Below, piece by piece: positions 19,865 to 28,882 of a DNA stretch of 64,000 bases (the stretch's first letter is position 1; each line of letters begins with the position of its first letter). Position numbers and translations under genes: made by a program. The notes under the pieces are model-generated. The model was given only the letters and a program-made list of their open reading frames with translations, did no database searches and was not told the origin of the DNA. Source of the DNA: Serratia ureilytica (GTDB lineage Bacteria; Pseudomonadota; Gammaproteobacteria; Enterobacterales; Enterobacteriaceae); the NCBI RefSeq assembly GCF_013375155.1, contig NZ_JABXOF010000006.1, positions 1-64,000 on the forward strand, given 5' to 3'.

Positions 19865-20668
19865 TTAGACGAAGCGGCAACTGATACAGCCCATCGGGCC
19901 GTAATCGACGTGGAAAGTATCGCCGCGCCGCGCCGGCACCGGCCGGGTGAAAGAACCGCCGAGGATCACCTGCCCCGCTTCCAGCTCCACCTCATACGGC
20001 GCCAGCTTGTTGGCCAGCCAGGCCACGCCGTTGGCCGGATGATTGAGCACCGCCGCCGCCACGCCGGACTCTTCAATCACGCCGTTGCGGTACAGCAGCG
20101 CAGAGATCCAACGCAGATCCAGCGCATCCGGCTTGATCGGCCGCCCACCCATCACCACCCCGGCGTTGGCGGCGTTGTCGGAGATGGTGTCGAACACCTT
20201 GCGCGGCCGCTGCGTCTCGGGATCGACGTTGTGGCTGCGCGCGTCGATGATCTCCAGCGCCGGAATGACGTAGTCGGTGGCGTTGTAAACGTCGAACAGC
20301 GTGCAGTTCGGCCCGCGCAGCGGCTTGGCCAGCACGAACGCCAGCTCCACCTCCACCCGCGGCACGATGAAGCGATCGATCGGAATATCGCTGCCGTCGT
20401 TGAAGAACATGTCGTCCAGCAGTGCGCCGTAGTCCGGTTCGGTGATCTGCGAGCTGACCTGCATGGCGCGCGACGTCAGGCCGATCTTGTGGCCTTTGAG
20501 CGCACGCCCCTCGGCGATCTTCAGCGCCACCCACTGCCGCTGAATGGCGTAGGCGTCTTCGATGGTGATCTCGGGATGATCGAGCGACAGCGCGCGGATC
20601 TGCTCACGACTCTTTTCCGCCTGATGCAGGCGCTGCACGGCGCGGTTAACCTGCTCTTTATCCAGCAT
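19865..20668 (-). CDS. hpaH: HpaH, 2-oxo-hept-4-ene-1,7-dioate hydratase
   Basis: The 267-residue protein is of the MhpD/HpaH hydratase family. It has [29 protein letters not shown], metal-site acidic residues in [14 protein letters not shown] and [18 protein letters not shown]. It adds water to 2-oxohept-4-ene-1,7-dioate to form the HpaI substrate. It follows hpaF by 14 bases. Confidence 0.95.
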   Translation of the reverse strand: MLDKEQVNRAVQRLHQAEKSREQIRALSLDHPEITIEDAYAIQRQWVALKIAEGRALKGHKIGLTSRAMQVSSQITEPDYGALLDDMFFNDGSDIPIDRFIVPRVEVELAFVLAKPLRGPNCTLFDVYNATDYVIPALEIIDARSHNVDPETQRPRKVFDTISDNAANAGVVMGGRPIKPDALDLRWISALLYRNGVIEESGVAAAVLNHPANGVAWLANKLAPYEVELEAGQVILGGSFTRPVPARRGDTFHVDYGPMGCISCRFV

Positions 20669-20682
20669 TTACGACCCCTTAT

Positions 20683-21069
20683 TCACGCTTTATTGAACAG
20701 CGCGTGGACATTGTTCTGTTTGTAATTCAGCACCGGATCCAGCTCTTCCATGGTGAAAGAGAGCGCCAGGTAACGCTGCGCCATCAGCGCGGCAAAGTGT
20801 TCCTTGATCAGCGCAAACAGCATCTCGCCCACCTGCTGCCGGCTTTCCAGACTGCGGCCGTGGCCGATTTTCAACGTCATGTGCACGAAGGCGTAATCCT
20901 GCTTGCCGTCGGCCATCTGCCAGGTATCGAGCCAGATGGCCCGGCTGCGCACGCCGGCCAGCGGGAAGATGCCGGTCGCCGCCAGCGCCTCGTTGACCTT
21001 GGCGAACAGGGTGGGCAAATCCGCCTCGCGGCGGATGTTGTCGGTACATTCAGCGTAAAAATGGGGCAT
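20683..21069 (-). CDS. hpaF: HpaF, 5-carboxymethyl-2-hydroxymuconate isomerase
   Basis: The start at 21069 (MPHFYAECTDNIRREADL) gives 128 residues, the normal size of this tautomerase-fold isomerase; the open frame upstream does not resemble the family. Pro2 is retained as the catalytic N-terminal proline after Met removal. It isomerises 5-carboxymethyl-2-hydroxymuconate before HpaG acts. Confidence 0.94.
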   Translation of the reverse strand: MPHFYAECTDNIRREADLPTLFAKVNEALAATGIFPLAGVRSRAIWLDTWQMADGKQDYAFVHMTLKIGHGRSLESRQQVGEMLFALIKEHFAALMAQRYLALSFTMEELDPVLNYKQNNVHALFNKA

Positions 21070-21119
21070 AGCGTTCTCCAGACGGCGCATAGGCGCGGGC
21101 ACGGCCCGCGCAGCGGCAT

Positions 21120-22193
21120 TTACAGCGTATTGCCAAGTTTGAAACCTTTTTCCGTATCGCCCTCGCGGGTATAGGAAAAACCGTCTGCGCCGATGGTGAC
21201 GGCCATTTCGCTGGGCGCACTGCGCTCGATGACCGGCTGCGGCTGCCCATCGAGATCCAGCACCAGCGATCCTTCGGTATACCAGCTCGGCACCACCGGA
21301 TTGCCCCACCAGTCGCGGCGCTGGTTGTCATGCACGTCCCAGGTCACGGTCGGGTTGTCCGGATCGCCGGTGTAGTAATCCTGCGTGTAGATTTCCACGC
21401 GGTGGCCATCGGGATCGCGCAGGTAGAGATAGAACGCGTTGGAGACGCCGTGGCGGCCGGGGCCGCGTTCGATCAAATCGGATTTGCGCAGCGCGCCGAG
21501 CTTGTCGCAGATGGCCAAAATGTTGTGCTTTTCATGGGTGGCGAAGGCGATGTGGTGCATGCGCGGCCCGGCGCCGCCGGTCATCGCGGTATCGTGTACC
21601 GTGGCCTTGCGGCGCATCCAGGCGGCGTAAACCACGCCGTCTTCATCGCGGATGTCTTCCGTCACGCGGAAGCCCAGCCCCTGGATGTATTCCACGGCGC
21701 GCGGCACGTCAGGGGTGATTTGGTTAAAGTGGTCGAGGCGCACCAGCGCGCCCGGCGTATACAGATCGTAGCGCCAGGCCAGGCGCTCGACGTGCTGCAC
21801 GTCGTAGAAAAACTCATACGGGAAACCGAGCGGATCTTCTACCCGCACCGCATCGCCGATGCCTTTGGCGAACCCGTTCACCCGACGCTCGGTACGGCAG
21901 CCAAGCGCCTTGAAATACGCTTCGGCGCGATCGACGTCTTCCGGCGTGCGCACGCGGAAAGCAAACGCCGCCACGGCGGCGACCGGGCCTTCGCGCAGCA
22001 CCAGGTTATGGTGAATGAACTCCTCCATCGAACGCAGGTAGAGGGTTTTGTCATCTTCGGCGGTCACGACCAGGCCGAGGATATCGACGTAAAATTCGCG
22101 TGCGGCTTTAAGGTTCGTGACCTGAATTTCCATGTAGGCACAGCGCACGACGTCGGGAGCAGGGACAGCATCAGTGGTCAGTTTTGTCGTCAT
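21120..22193 (-). CDS. hpaD: HpaD, homoprotocatechuate 2,3-dioxygenase, type I (VOC)
   Basis: The 357-residue protein is a vicinal-oxygen-chelate extradiol dioxygenase. With the start at 22193, the metal ligands are H155 (LDHFNQ), H214 (PRMHH) and E267 (HRVEIY), and second-sphere residues W192, H200, R243, H248 and Y257 are all present. These are the exact numbers known for the Brevibacterium fuscum enzyme, which also supports this start over an ATG three codons earlier. It cleaves 3,4-dihydroxyphenylacetate to 5-carboxymethyl-2-hydroxymuconate semialdehyde. E. coli HpaD is an unrelated, shorter LigB-type enzyme, so the same operon slot holds a different fold here. Confidence 0.95.
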   Translation of the reverse strand: MTTKLTTDAVPAPDVVRCAYMEIQVTNLKAAREFYVDILGLVVTAEDDKTLYLRSMEEFIHHNLVLREGPVAAVAAFAFRVRTPEDVDRAEAYFKALGCRTERRVNGFAKGIGDAVRVEDPLGFPYEFFYDVQHVERLAWRYDLYTPGALVRLDHFNQITPDVPRAVEYIQGLGFRVTEDIRDEDGVVYAAWMRRKATVHDTAMTGGAGPRMHHIAFATHEKHNILAICDKLGALRKSDLIERGPGRHGVSNAFYLYLRDPDGHRVEIYTQDYYTGDPDNPTVTWDVHDNQRRDWWGNPVVPSWYTEGSLVLDLDGQPQPVIERSAPSEMAVTIGADGFSYTREGDTEKGFKLGNTL

Positions 22194-22230
22194 TGTTCTC
22201 ATCTCTTTCGTTATTATTGTGGCCTGAGGC

Positions 22231-23685
22231 TCAAACGCCCCATTTCGGGATCGGGTGGTCGCCCATGGAAATGCACACGTTCTTCATCTCGGCGAACACT
22301 TCGAAGCTGTATTCGCCGCCTTCGCGGCCGGTGCCGGAGGCTTTCACGCCGCCGAACGGCTGGCGCAGATCGCGTACGTTTTGGGTGTTGACGAAAACCA
22401 TGCCGGCTTCGATACCGCGGGCCAGGCGCAGAACCTTGCTCACATCCTGCGTCCAGATGTACGACGCCAGGCCGTACTCCACGTCGTTGGCCATGCGCAG
22501 GCCGTCTTCTTCCGACTTGAACGGCAGCAGGCAGGCCACCGGCCCGAAAATCTCCTCCTGCGCCACGCGCATCCGGTTGTCGACATCCGCCAGCACCGTC
22601 GGGCGCAGGAAGTTGCCGTGGCTCAAACCGGCCGGTTTGTCCGGGCCGCCGGCCAGCAGGGTTGCCCCTTCTTCCACCCCGAGGCGGATATAGCCGGAGA
22701 CTTTTTCCCAGTGCTGCGGACTGATCAGCGCCCCCACCTGGGTGTTGGGATCTTGCGGATCGCCCACGCGCAGACGGTTGGCGCGCTCGGCGAAGCGTTT
22801 GACGAATTCCGGGTAGATGCTCTCCTGAATGAAGATGCGTGAACCGGCGGTGCAGCGTTCGCCGTTGATCGAGAAGATGGTGAACAGCGCGGCGTCGAGC
22901 GCCCGCTCGATGTCGGCGTCTTCAAAGATCAGCACCGGCGACTTGCCGCCGAGCTCCATGGAGAATTTCTTCAGCCCGGCGCTTTCGATGATGCGTCGGC
23001 CGGTGGCGGTGCCGCCGGTGAAGGAGACCGCGCGCACATCTTTATGGCGCACCAATGCGTCGCCGGCGGTGGCGCCGTAGCCCTGCACCACGTTCAGCAC
23101 CCCGGCCGGAATGCCGGCTTCCAGCGCCAGCTCGCCCAGGCGATCGGCGGTCAGCGGCGACAGTTCGGACATTTTCAGCACCGCCGTGTTGCCCAGCGCC
23201 AGGCAAGGCGCGGTTTTCCAGGTGGCGGTCATGAACGGCACGTTCCACGGCGACACCAGCGCGCATACCCCCACCGGCTGCACCAGCGTGTAGTTGAGCA
23301 TCTTGTCGTCCACCGGGTAGGTCTTGCCGTTCATCTGCTGGCACACCTCGGCGAAGAACTCGAAGTTGTGCGAAGCGCGCGGGATCAGCACGTTTTTGGT
23401 CTGGTGGATCGGCAGGCCGGTGTCGGCGGTTTCCAGTTCGGCGATCTGCGGCACGTTCTGGTCAATCAGCTCCCCCAGACGACGCATCAGGCGCGCGCGC
23501 TCTTTCATCGGCGTGTTGGCCCATTTGGGGAACGCCTCTTTCGCTGCCGCCACCGCCTGGTCGATCTCCAACTGACCGCCGGAAGCCACCTCCGCCAGCA
23601 CCTCGCCGTTCGCCGGGTTGGTGGTGGTGAAGTACTCTTTGCTGGCGACGTTCTTGCCGTTGATCCAGTGGTTGATGGTTTTCAT
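22231..23685 (-). CDS. hpaE: HpaE, CHMS dehydrogenase
   Basis: The 484-residue aldehyde dehydrogenase has the glutamate motif SMELGGKSPV and the cysteine motif INGERCTAGSRIF, with SFTGGTATGRRI as the cofactor loop. It oxidises 5-carboxymethyl-2-hydroxymuconate semialdehyde to the acid with NAD+. Its start overlaps the hpaG2 stop (ATGA), and GAGGAGAG lies inside the end of hpaG2, implying coupled translation. Confidence 0.96.
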   Translation of the reverse strand: MKTINHWINGKNVASKEYFTTTNPANGEVLAEVASGGQLEIDQAVAAAKEAFPKWANTPMKERARLMRRLGELIDQNVPQIAELETADTGLPIHQTKNVLIPRASHNFEFFAEVCQQMNGKTYPVDDKMLNYTLVQPVGVCALVSPWNVPFMTATWKTAPCLALGNTAVLKMSELSPLTADRLGELALEAGIPAGVLNVVQGYGATAGDALVRHKDVRAVSFTGGTATGRRIIESAGLKKFSMELGGKSPVLIFEDADIERALDAALFTIFSINGERCTAGSRIFIQESIYPEFVKRFAERANRLRVGDPQDPNTQVGALISPQHWEKVSGYIRLGVEEGATLLAGGPDKPAGLSHGNFLRPTVLADVDNRMRVAQEEIFGPVACLLPFKSEEDGLRMANDVEYGLASYIWTQDVSKVLRLARGIEAGMVFVNTQNVRDLRQPFGGVKASGTGREGGEYSFEVFAEMKNVCISMGDHPIPKWGV

Positions 23686-24446
23686 CGCAGGCTCTCCTCG
23701 TAATCTTTTTCACTGATAATGTGGTTAACCAGACGGCCGATGCCCTCGATCTCCACCACCACTTCGTCGCCCGGCTGCACGTCGGCCAGCCCTTTCGGCG
23801 TGCCGGTGGCGATCATGTCGCCCGGCTGCAGCGTCATGAATTCGCTCAGGTAGGCGATCAGGAACGGAATGTCGAAAATCATGTCGGCGGTGCTGCCGCG
23901 CTGGCGCAGCTCGCCGTTGACATAGGTGCCGAGCGCCAGCCGGTGCGGATCGGCGACGTCGTCGCGATCGACGATATACGGCCCGATCGGCGTCAGGGTG
24001 TCGCGGCTCTTCACCCGCAGATTTGGCCGGTAGTAGTTCTCCAGGTAATCGCGGATGGCGTAGTCGTTACACAGGGTGTAACCCGCCACGTACTCCATGG
24101 CGTGCTCACGGCTGACGTTGCGCGCGGTCTTGCCGATCACCGCCACCAGCTCGGCTTCGTAATGCATGTACTCCACGCCGGCCGGGCGTACCGACACCTG
24201 ACGGTGCCCGGTCAGGGTGTTCGGCGCCTTGAGGAACACCAGCGGTTCTTCCGGCGCCTTGAATTCCAGCTCGCTGGCGTGGTCGGCATAGTTCAGCCCC
24301 AAGGCGAACACCGTGCCCTGCGCCGGCGGCAGCCATTCCACTTCGCGCTCCTGCAGCACCTCGCCGTTCGGCAGCGTGACGCGCAACTGGTCATCCACCT
24401 GCACGTTGAAGACCTGGCCATGATGGCGAATACGAGCATGTTTCAT
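23682..24446 (-). CDS. hpaG: HpaG C-terminal half as separate protein (HpaG2)
   Basis: The 254-residue FAH-fold protein has FALGLNYADHASELE, YEAELVAVIGKTARNVS and GDMIATGTPKGLADVQPGD. It corresponds to the second half of the fused E. coli HpaG (about 429 residues), which carries isomerase/decarboxylase activity on the HpaE product. Here it is a stand-alone gene overlapping hpaG1 by four bases (ATGA). A hetero-oligomer of the two halves is expected but not shown by sequence. Confidence 0.92.
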   Translation of the reverse strand: MKHARIRHHGQVFNVQVDDQLRVTLPNGEVLQEREVEWLPPAQGTVFALGLNYADHASELEFKAPEEPLVFLKAPNTLTGHRQVSVRPAGVEYMHYEAELVAVIGKTARNVSREHAMEYVAGYTLCNDYAIRDYLENYYRPNLRVKSRDTLTPIGPYIVDRDDVADPHRLALGTYVNGELRQRGSTADMIFDIPFLIAYLSEFMTLQPGDMIATGTPKGLADVQPGDEVVVEIEGIGRLVNHIISEKDYEESLR

Positions 24447-25075
24447 GATGCGGCTCCTGCCTGGGTGACGCGGTTGGTCAGAGTGGGCAGGCCGGCGGCG
24501 CGCACCGTCACCTCATCCCCCGGTTTGATCTCCACCCGCTGGTGCGGGGTGCCGATCAGCACCGCATCGCCCGGCTGCAGGGTGATGAAATCGCTGATGG
24601 CGGCGATCAGCTCCGGCACCGAGCGCACCAGATCGGCGGTGGACCAACGATCCTGCTCCACGCCGTTGATCTCGGTGACGATCTCCAGCCGATCGGCGTT
24701 CTCCAACTGCCCCATCTCCCCCAGCGGGCAGAAGCCGTCGCGGCATTTGGCCTTGATCGCCGGGCGATAGAAGCTGCTCTCCGGCAGGCTGACGTCGTTG
24801 GCCAGCGCGTAACCGGCCAGATAACGGCTCACCTGCGCCGCCGGCACCTTGCGCGCGGTGTCGCCGATGATCACCGCCAGCGTGCCGCCGCTCTGCACGG
24901 TTTCACCGGCCGGAAACGGGATCGCCCCGCCGTTGGCGAGGTGGGTATTGCGCGGTTTGATAAACCACACCGGGGTTTTGGGTGGGGTTTGATACGGCGG
25001 CTGGTGAAACGCCTGATCCCAGGCGTCCAGTTGGCTGCGGTGGTTCAGCGCAACGGAAAATACGGTGCCTTTCAT
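24443..25075 (-). CDS. hpaG: HpaG N-terminal half as separate protein (HpaG1)
   Basis: The start at 25075 (MKGTVFSVALNHRSQLDAW) is preceded by GGAGGAG and gives 210 residues. FAH-fold motifs include VWFIKPRNTHLANGG, GGTLAVIIGDTARKV and GDAVLIGTPHQRVEIKPGD. It matches the first half of E. coli HpaG. It is the first gene of the meta-cleavage operon, just downstream of the HpaR palindrome. Confidence 0.92.
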   Translation of the reverse strand: MKGTVFSVALNHRSQLDAWDQAFHQPPYQTPPKTPVWFIKPRNTHLANGGAIPFPAGETVQSGGTLAVIIGDTARKVPAAQVSRYLAGYALANDVSLPESSFYRPAIKAKCRDGFCPLGEMGQLENADRLEIVTEINGVEQDRWSTADLVRSVPELIAAISDFITLQPGDAVLIGTPHQRVEIKPGDEVTVRAAGLPTLTNRVTQAGAAS

Positions 25076-25113
25076 GCGAACTCCTCCAATGGCAAAAACA
25101 TGACAACCGGCAT

Positions 25114-25131
25114 TCATTAATATATTAATGA
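25114..25131. promoter_or_regulatory. hpaR: HpaR operator palindrome
   Basis: An 18-base perfect palindrome, TCATTAATATATTAATGA, lies 38 bases upstream of hpaG1. A second, looser inverted pair TGATTA-N10-TAATCA lies at 25224-25245, closer to hpaR. MarR proteins such as HpaR bind AT-rich palindromes of this size, and E. coli HpaR uses two operators in the same region. The site should overlap the operon promoter or leader. Confidence 0.75.
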
Positions 25132-25179
25132 TTACTTTTATACGCTGTGCAGCTTTTACGCAACGCGCTTGGAGTGATT

Positions 25180-25195
25180 TGTGATCGTGATAACA
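25180..25195. promoter_or_regulatory. candidate CRP site
   Basis: TGTGATCGTGATAACA keeps the left half TGTGA and four of five bases of the right half (TAACA for TCACA) at the proper six-base spacing. It lies between hpaG1 and hpaR, where catabolite control of the pathway would act. Confidence 0.5.
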
Positions 25196-25403
25196 AAATA
25201 TTCACAAACAACGAACATTAGCGTGATTATTCAGCGTATTAATCATTTTTCTCGCCATTTTTTCGCTGCGCCGCGCATTTTTGCTTTATCCCTACAGGTA
25301 ACTTTGGCTACTATTAAGTTATTAACAAAACCGGGCCTGGCGGGGTAACAGCCCTGCGGTAAGCACCGTGACAACGAACACCTTGATAGCTAAGGCCAAA
25401 CTT

Positions 25404-25856
25404 ATGCATGAATCGTTAACCATCGCCCTGCTGCAGGCGCGTGAAACCGCCATGGGGTTCTTTCGCCCGATCCTGAAAAGCCACAACCTGACCGAGCAGC
25501 AGTGGCGCATCATCCGCGTGCTGGCCAACAGCCGCTCGATCGAATTCCACGAACTGGCGGCGGAAACCTGCATCCTGCGCCCCAGCCTGACCGGCATTCT
25601 GTCGCGCATGGAGCGTGATAAGTTGATCTTCCGCCTCAAGCCGGTTAACGATCAGCGCAAGCTGTACGTGTCGCTGACCCAGCAAGGCCAGGATCTGTAT
25701 GAAGTGGCGCGCCACCAGGTGGAACAGGGCTACGCCGAGATTGAAGCCGCTTTCTCGCGGCAGAAAATGGACCAGCTGATGACGCTGCTGGACGAGCTGA
25801 TCACCTTGGGCGACAGCCTGCCCGCCAACGTCACCGCGCATCCCGCCAAGCAGTGA
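25404..25856 (+). CDS. hpaR: HpaR, MarR-family repressor
   Basis: The 150-residue protein starting MHESLTIALLQARE matches the N-terminus of E. coli HpaR. An in-frame GTG at 25368 would add 12 residues not found there, while AAGG precedes the chosen ATG. The MarR winged helix spans about residues 30-105, with ILRPSLTGILSRMERD as the recognition region. It represses the divergent hpaG operon and is released by homoprotocatechuate-type ligands in E. coli. Confidence 0.93.
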   Translation: MHESLTIALLQARETAMGFFRPILKSHNLTEQQWRIIRVLANSRSIEFHELAAETCILRPSLTGILSRMERDKLIFRLKPVNDQRKLYVSLTQQGQDLYEVARHQVEQGYAEIEAAFSRQKMDQLMTLLDELITLGDSLPANVTAHPAKQ

Positions 25857-25912
25857 TTTAACCCACCGGAATTCTCAAATTAATTGGCGTTGCAGCCAAC
25901 AACGCTGCAGCG

Positions 25913-26704
25913 TCAAGTCAGCAGAGAATTCGTTTCCGGCAACAGCGCGCCGCCGTCCACCACCAGCGTCTGGCCGGTGATGTAGGCCGCCGCCGGCGAG
26001 GCGAGAAACACCATCGCCGCGGCGATGTCTTCCGGTTCCCCCAGCCGCCCGAGCGGCACCGAGGCTGCGATCGCCTGATTCACCTGCGCGTCGCCCAGGT
26101 TGGCCATCGCCGGCGTGCGGATCATCCCCGGCTCCACGCCGTTGACGCGAATGTTCTCCGCCGCCAACTCCAGCGCCGCCGCGCGAATGAATCCGTTCAC
26201 CCCGGCCTTGGAGGCGGCGTAGTGCGCCAGCCCCGGGTAGGCTACCCGTGGGCCGGTCACCGACGAGGTCACCAGAATGCAGCCCCCGCCCTGGCGACGC
26301 ATCCACGGCAGCGCCGCCTGCGCCAGAAAGAACGGCGCCATCAGATTGACGCTCAGCGTGCGTTGCAACAGGGCCGCGTCGATGGCGGTAAACGGCGTCA
26401 GCGGAAAATAGGCGGCGTTGTGGATCACCACGTCCAACCGTTGACGGCGCTCGCCCACCGCCACCACCCCCTCGGCGATCTGCCCCGGCTCGGCCAGATC
26501 GCAGGCCAGCGCCTGTACGCTCAGCCCTTCGTCCCGCAGCGTTTGCGCCGCCGCCTGCGCCTGCGGCAGCTGCACGTCCGCGATCGTCACCTCGGCGCCC
26601 AGCCGGGCAAAGGCGCTGACGATCGCCAGCCCAATGCCCTGAGCGCCGCCGGTCACCAGCACCACCTGCCCCGCGAAGGCGTCGGCCGCATAGGTTGCGC
26701 TCAT
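25913..26704 (-). CDS. SDR-family oxidoreductase, last gene of moa-like operon
   Basis: The 263-residue SDR has the cofactor motif TGGAQGIG (residues 18-25), an HNAAYFPL segment, TSSVTG and YAASKAG, and a C-terminal TGQTLVVDGG. The substrate is not readable. It starts four bases after the moaF-like stop and ends a leftward five-gene run with a second SDR, a permease and a DUF3156 gene. Oxidation of an alcohol or aldehyde from an imported compound is the likely role. Confidence 0.85.
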   Translation of the reverse strand: MSATYAADAFAGQVVLVTGGAQGIGLAIVSAFARLGAEVTIADVQLPQAQAAAQTLRDEGLSVQALACDLAEPGQIAEGVVAVGERRQRLDVVIHNAAYFPLTPFTAIDAALLQRTLSVNLMAPFFLAQAALPWMRRQGGGCILVTSSVTGPRVAYPGLAHYAASKAGVNGFIRAAALELAAENIRVNGVEPGMIRTPAMANLGDAQVNQAIAASVPLGRLGEPEDIAAAMVFLASPAAAYITGQTLVVDGGALLPETNSLLT

Positions 26705-26708
26705 CGGC

Positions 26709-27506
26709 CTATCCTCGCGGGTGGCGCGTGGTGTTCAGCACCTGCGCATGGGCGCCGACCGCAAAGTTGCTCAGCGCGCTGAAATCGCTGCCCTGATAAC
26801 CGAGGATCTTGCCGTCGGTGCGCATGCCCTGCAGATCGATCATCACCACGCCCAGCGTCGGGATGATCTTCTCGCGCCAGACGAACAGATAAAGCTGCTC
26901 CGCCACCTTCACGTAGTGGCAGCGATCGACGTCCGCCAGCCCTTTCTCCACCCCGTCCAGACACTGCCAGGCGTAGAAGTTATCGTTCAGGTAGATGTGC
27001 TCGTACCGTTCGGTCGGGCTGTAGGTGTACATGTTGCGCATGCCGATCAGCTCATCGGTAAAGCCCGGTGGCGCCACGTCGGCGTCATCCAGCGTGCCGA
27101 AGCGGAATTCGGCCTCGACCGCGGTCAGCGGCAGCCCCTGCTCCACCCGGCTGAAGGCGTCGAGCCGCGCCTGCGCTTCGTCCGGCAGCTGGCCGTATAC
27201 CGCAGTGAAGTTGCCCTGATTGCGGTCGCATACCAGCGTAATGCTGGCGTTGGCGCGGGCAGGATCGAGAAAATCGATGAACAGCACGCCGGGGCGAATG
27301 CTGGTGGCGCGATAGGAGACGCCGCGCCGTTCGCCCCACTCCAGCGTCTGCTCGTCGGTAAACCGGCAGCGCTGCGTCGCGCCGTCGCTGAAACGCAGCG
27401 TCAGCGTGGTGCCCGCCAGGCCGTGCTGGCGTTCCAGCGTATTGCTGTGCGGCGCAAAGCCTTCCGCCAGCGCGCCAACCTGAATGAATACCGCTTCTGA
27501 ACTCAT
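26709..27506 (-). CDS. moaF: MoaF-like protein of the monoamine regulon
   Basis: The 265-residue protein starts at the ATG at 27506 with AAGGAG upstream. It has two similar beta-rich halves, with TTLTLRFSDGATQRCRF in the first and YSPTERYEHIYLNDNFYAWQ in the second. It resembles MoaF of the Klebsiella monoamine regulon, which is not the molybdenum cofactor system. The fold looks lipocalin- or barrel-like, and no enzyme activity is established. An SDR directly upstream fits the known moaE-moaF pair. Confidence 0.75.
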   Translation of the reverse strand: MSSEAVFIQVGALAEGFAPHSNTLERQHGLAGTTLTLRFSDGATQRCRFTDEQTLEWGERRGVSYRATSIRPGVLFIDFLDPARANASITLVCDRNQGNFTAVYGQLPDEAQARLDAFSRVEQGLPLTAVEAEFRFGTLDDADVAPPGFTDELIGMRNMYTYSPTERYEHIYLNDNFYAWQCLDGVEKGLADVDRCHYVKVAEQLYLFVWREKIIPTLGVVMIDLQGMRTDGKILGYQGSDFSALSNFAVGAHAQVLNTTRHPRG

Positions 27507-27516
27507 GGAATGCTCC

Positions 27517-28299
27517 TTATAGGGAAGTGAAAGCCAGGGTCGGCACATCGACAATGGTGGAGCCGCCGTCGGCCACCAGCGCCGCGCCGGTAATGATTGA
27601 AGCTTCGCTGGAGCAGAGGAAACGGCAGACGCGGGCGATCTCCTCGGCGCTGGCCGGCCGGCGCAGCGGCACGTCGCGGCAGACCATCTGGTAAGCCTGC
27701 TCCAGCGAAATCTGATGGGCGTCCATCAACAGCTGCATCTCTTCGTCCGCCATCGGCGTGGTCACCCAGCCCGGGCACACCGCGTTGGCGCGCACGCCCA
27801 GCGGGCCATAGTCGCGGGCGATGGAGCGCATCAGGCCGATCAGCGCGTGCTTGGCGGTGACGTAGCCGCAGACCTCCGACCCGGCGGCCAGCGAGGCGAT
27901 AGAGGCCACGAACAGCAGGTTGCCGCCGCTCTTGATCAGCTCCGGCAGGCAGGCGCGCGCGCTGGCGAAAGCGCTGTTGAGGTTGCTGTCCATCGCCCCT
28001 TGCCACTGCGCGTCGCTCATCTCGGTAATGCGCTTGAAGCCCATGCCGCCGGCGCTGCCGATCAGGCAGTCGATGCGCCCGGCGTCGCGCAGAATGGCCG
28101 GCAGCAGCGTGTGGGCCCAGCTCTCGCCGCTGGCGGCGTCGCCCACCAGCGCCTGCGCGCCGATCTCTTGCGCCAGCGCCGCCAGCGGTTCCGGGCGGCG
28201 GCCGATGATGAACACCCGATCGCCCTGCGCCGCCAGCAAACGGGCGCAGGCGGCGCCAACACCGGTGCCGCCGCCGGTAATCACAACCACTCTATTCAT
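27517..28299 (-). CDS. SDR-family oxidoreductase (MoaE-like)
   Basis: The 260-residue SDR has TGGGTGVG (residues 8-15), a GSAGG segment, VASIASLAAGSEVCGYVTAKHA covering Ser-Tyr-Lys (position about 150-170), and CPGWVTTP. The C-terminus reads TGAALVADGG. Its place before a MoaF-like gene suggests the moaE role. It overlaps the upstream DUF3156 gene by eight bases and precedes moaF by ten. The substrate is unknown. Confidence 0.8.
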   Translation of the reverse strand: MNRVVVITGGGTGVGAACARLLAAQGDRVFIIGRRPEPLAALAQEIGAQALVGDAASGESWAHTLLPAILRDAGRIDCLIGSAGGMGFKRITEMSDAQWQGAMDSNLNSAFASARACLPELIKSGGNLLFVASIASLAAGSEVCGYVTAKHALIGLMRSIARDYGPLGVRANAVCPGWVTTPMADEEMQLLMDAHQISLEQAYQMVCRDVPLRRPASAEEIARVCRFLCSSEASIITGAALVADGGSTIVDVPTLAFTSL

Positions 28300-28882
28300 G
28301 ATTCAGCTTCTCCATCAGTTGGCCGATCATCAGCAGGCTGCTCAACAGCAACCGCCGCTGTTCGGCATCCAGCCGCAGATAGCGGCGGCCGGCCGGCACG
28401 CGGCTGACCACCTCCGAGGCGGCGAAATGCTCGATATCCGCCTGCCAGCGCCCGTCGTTCACCGTCAGCCGCACGCGGCGAAAATCCAGCTGCGCCAGCG
28501 TCTCGCCGATCTGCGGGTAGCGCAGCAGGCCGTCCAACAGCCGCTGCGCGGCCGCATGGCGCTGGCGCAGCAGATAGCGCACTCCGCGCCGCCGCAGCCA
28601 GCCGCCGGTCACCACGTCCAGCGTCAGCGGAGGCTGCGCTGTGCACGTGCCCTGCAACCGAAAGCGGTGGCTGACGATATGCGCCAGAAACAGCCCCTGC
28701 ACCTGTTCGCTGACCTCGATCTGCGGCCCCTGCGGCAGCGTCAGCCGCAGCAGGCCCGGCGCCAGGCGTTCGCATGTATAGGGCTCCAGGTTGCGCGCCA
28801 GACGATCCAGCGCGGCGCCCGGCCGATAGCCCGACGGCGCTCGCCGCCAGGCGCGATTAAGTGAGGGAAGTAAGCCGATCAA
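28292..28882 (-). CDS. DUF3156-like protein
   Basis: The 196-residue soluble protein is rich in Arg and Leu and has no signal peptide, membrane segment or known catalytic motif. I recall DUF3156 proteins beside amino-acid permeases in related bacteria, but this assignment is tentative. It overlaps the permease stop by 26 bases and the SDR start by eight, so it belongs to the operon and is probably translationally coupled to both. The function is unknown. Confidence 0.55.
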   Translation of the reverse strand: MIGLLPSLNRAWRRAPSGYRPGAALDRLARNLEPYTCERLAPGLLRLTLPQGPQIEVSEQVQGLFLAHIVSHRFRLQGTCTAQPPLTLDVVTGGWLRRRGVRYLLRQRHAAAQRLLDGLLRYPQIGETLAQLDFRRVRLTVNDGRWQADIEHFAASEVVSRVPAGRRYLRLDAEQRRLLLSSLLMIGQLMEKLNHE

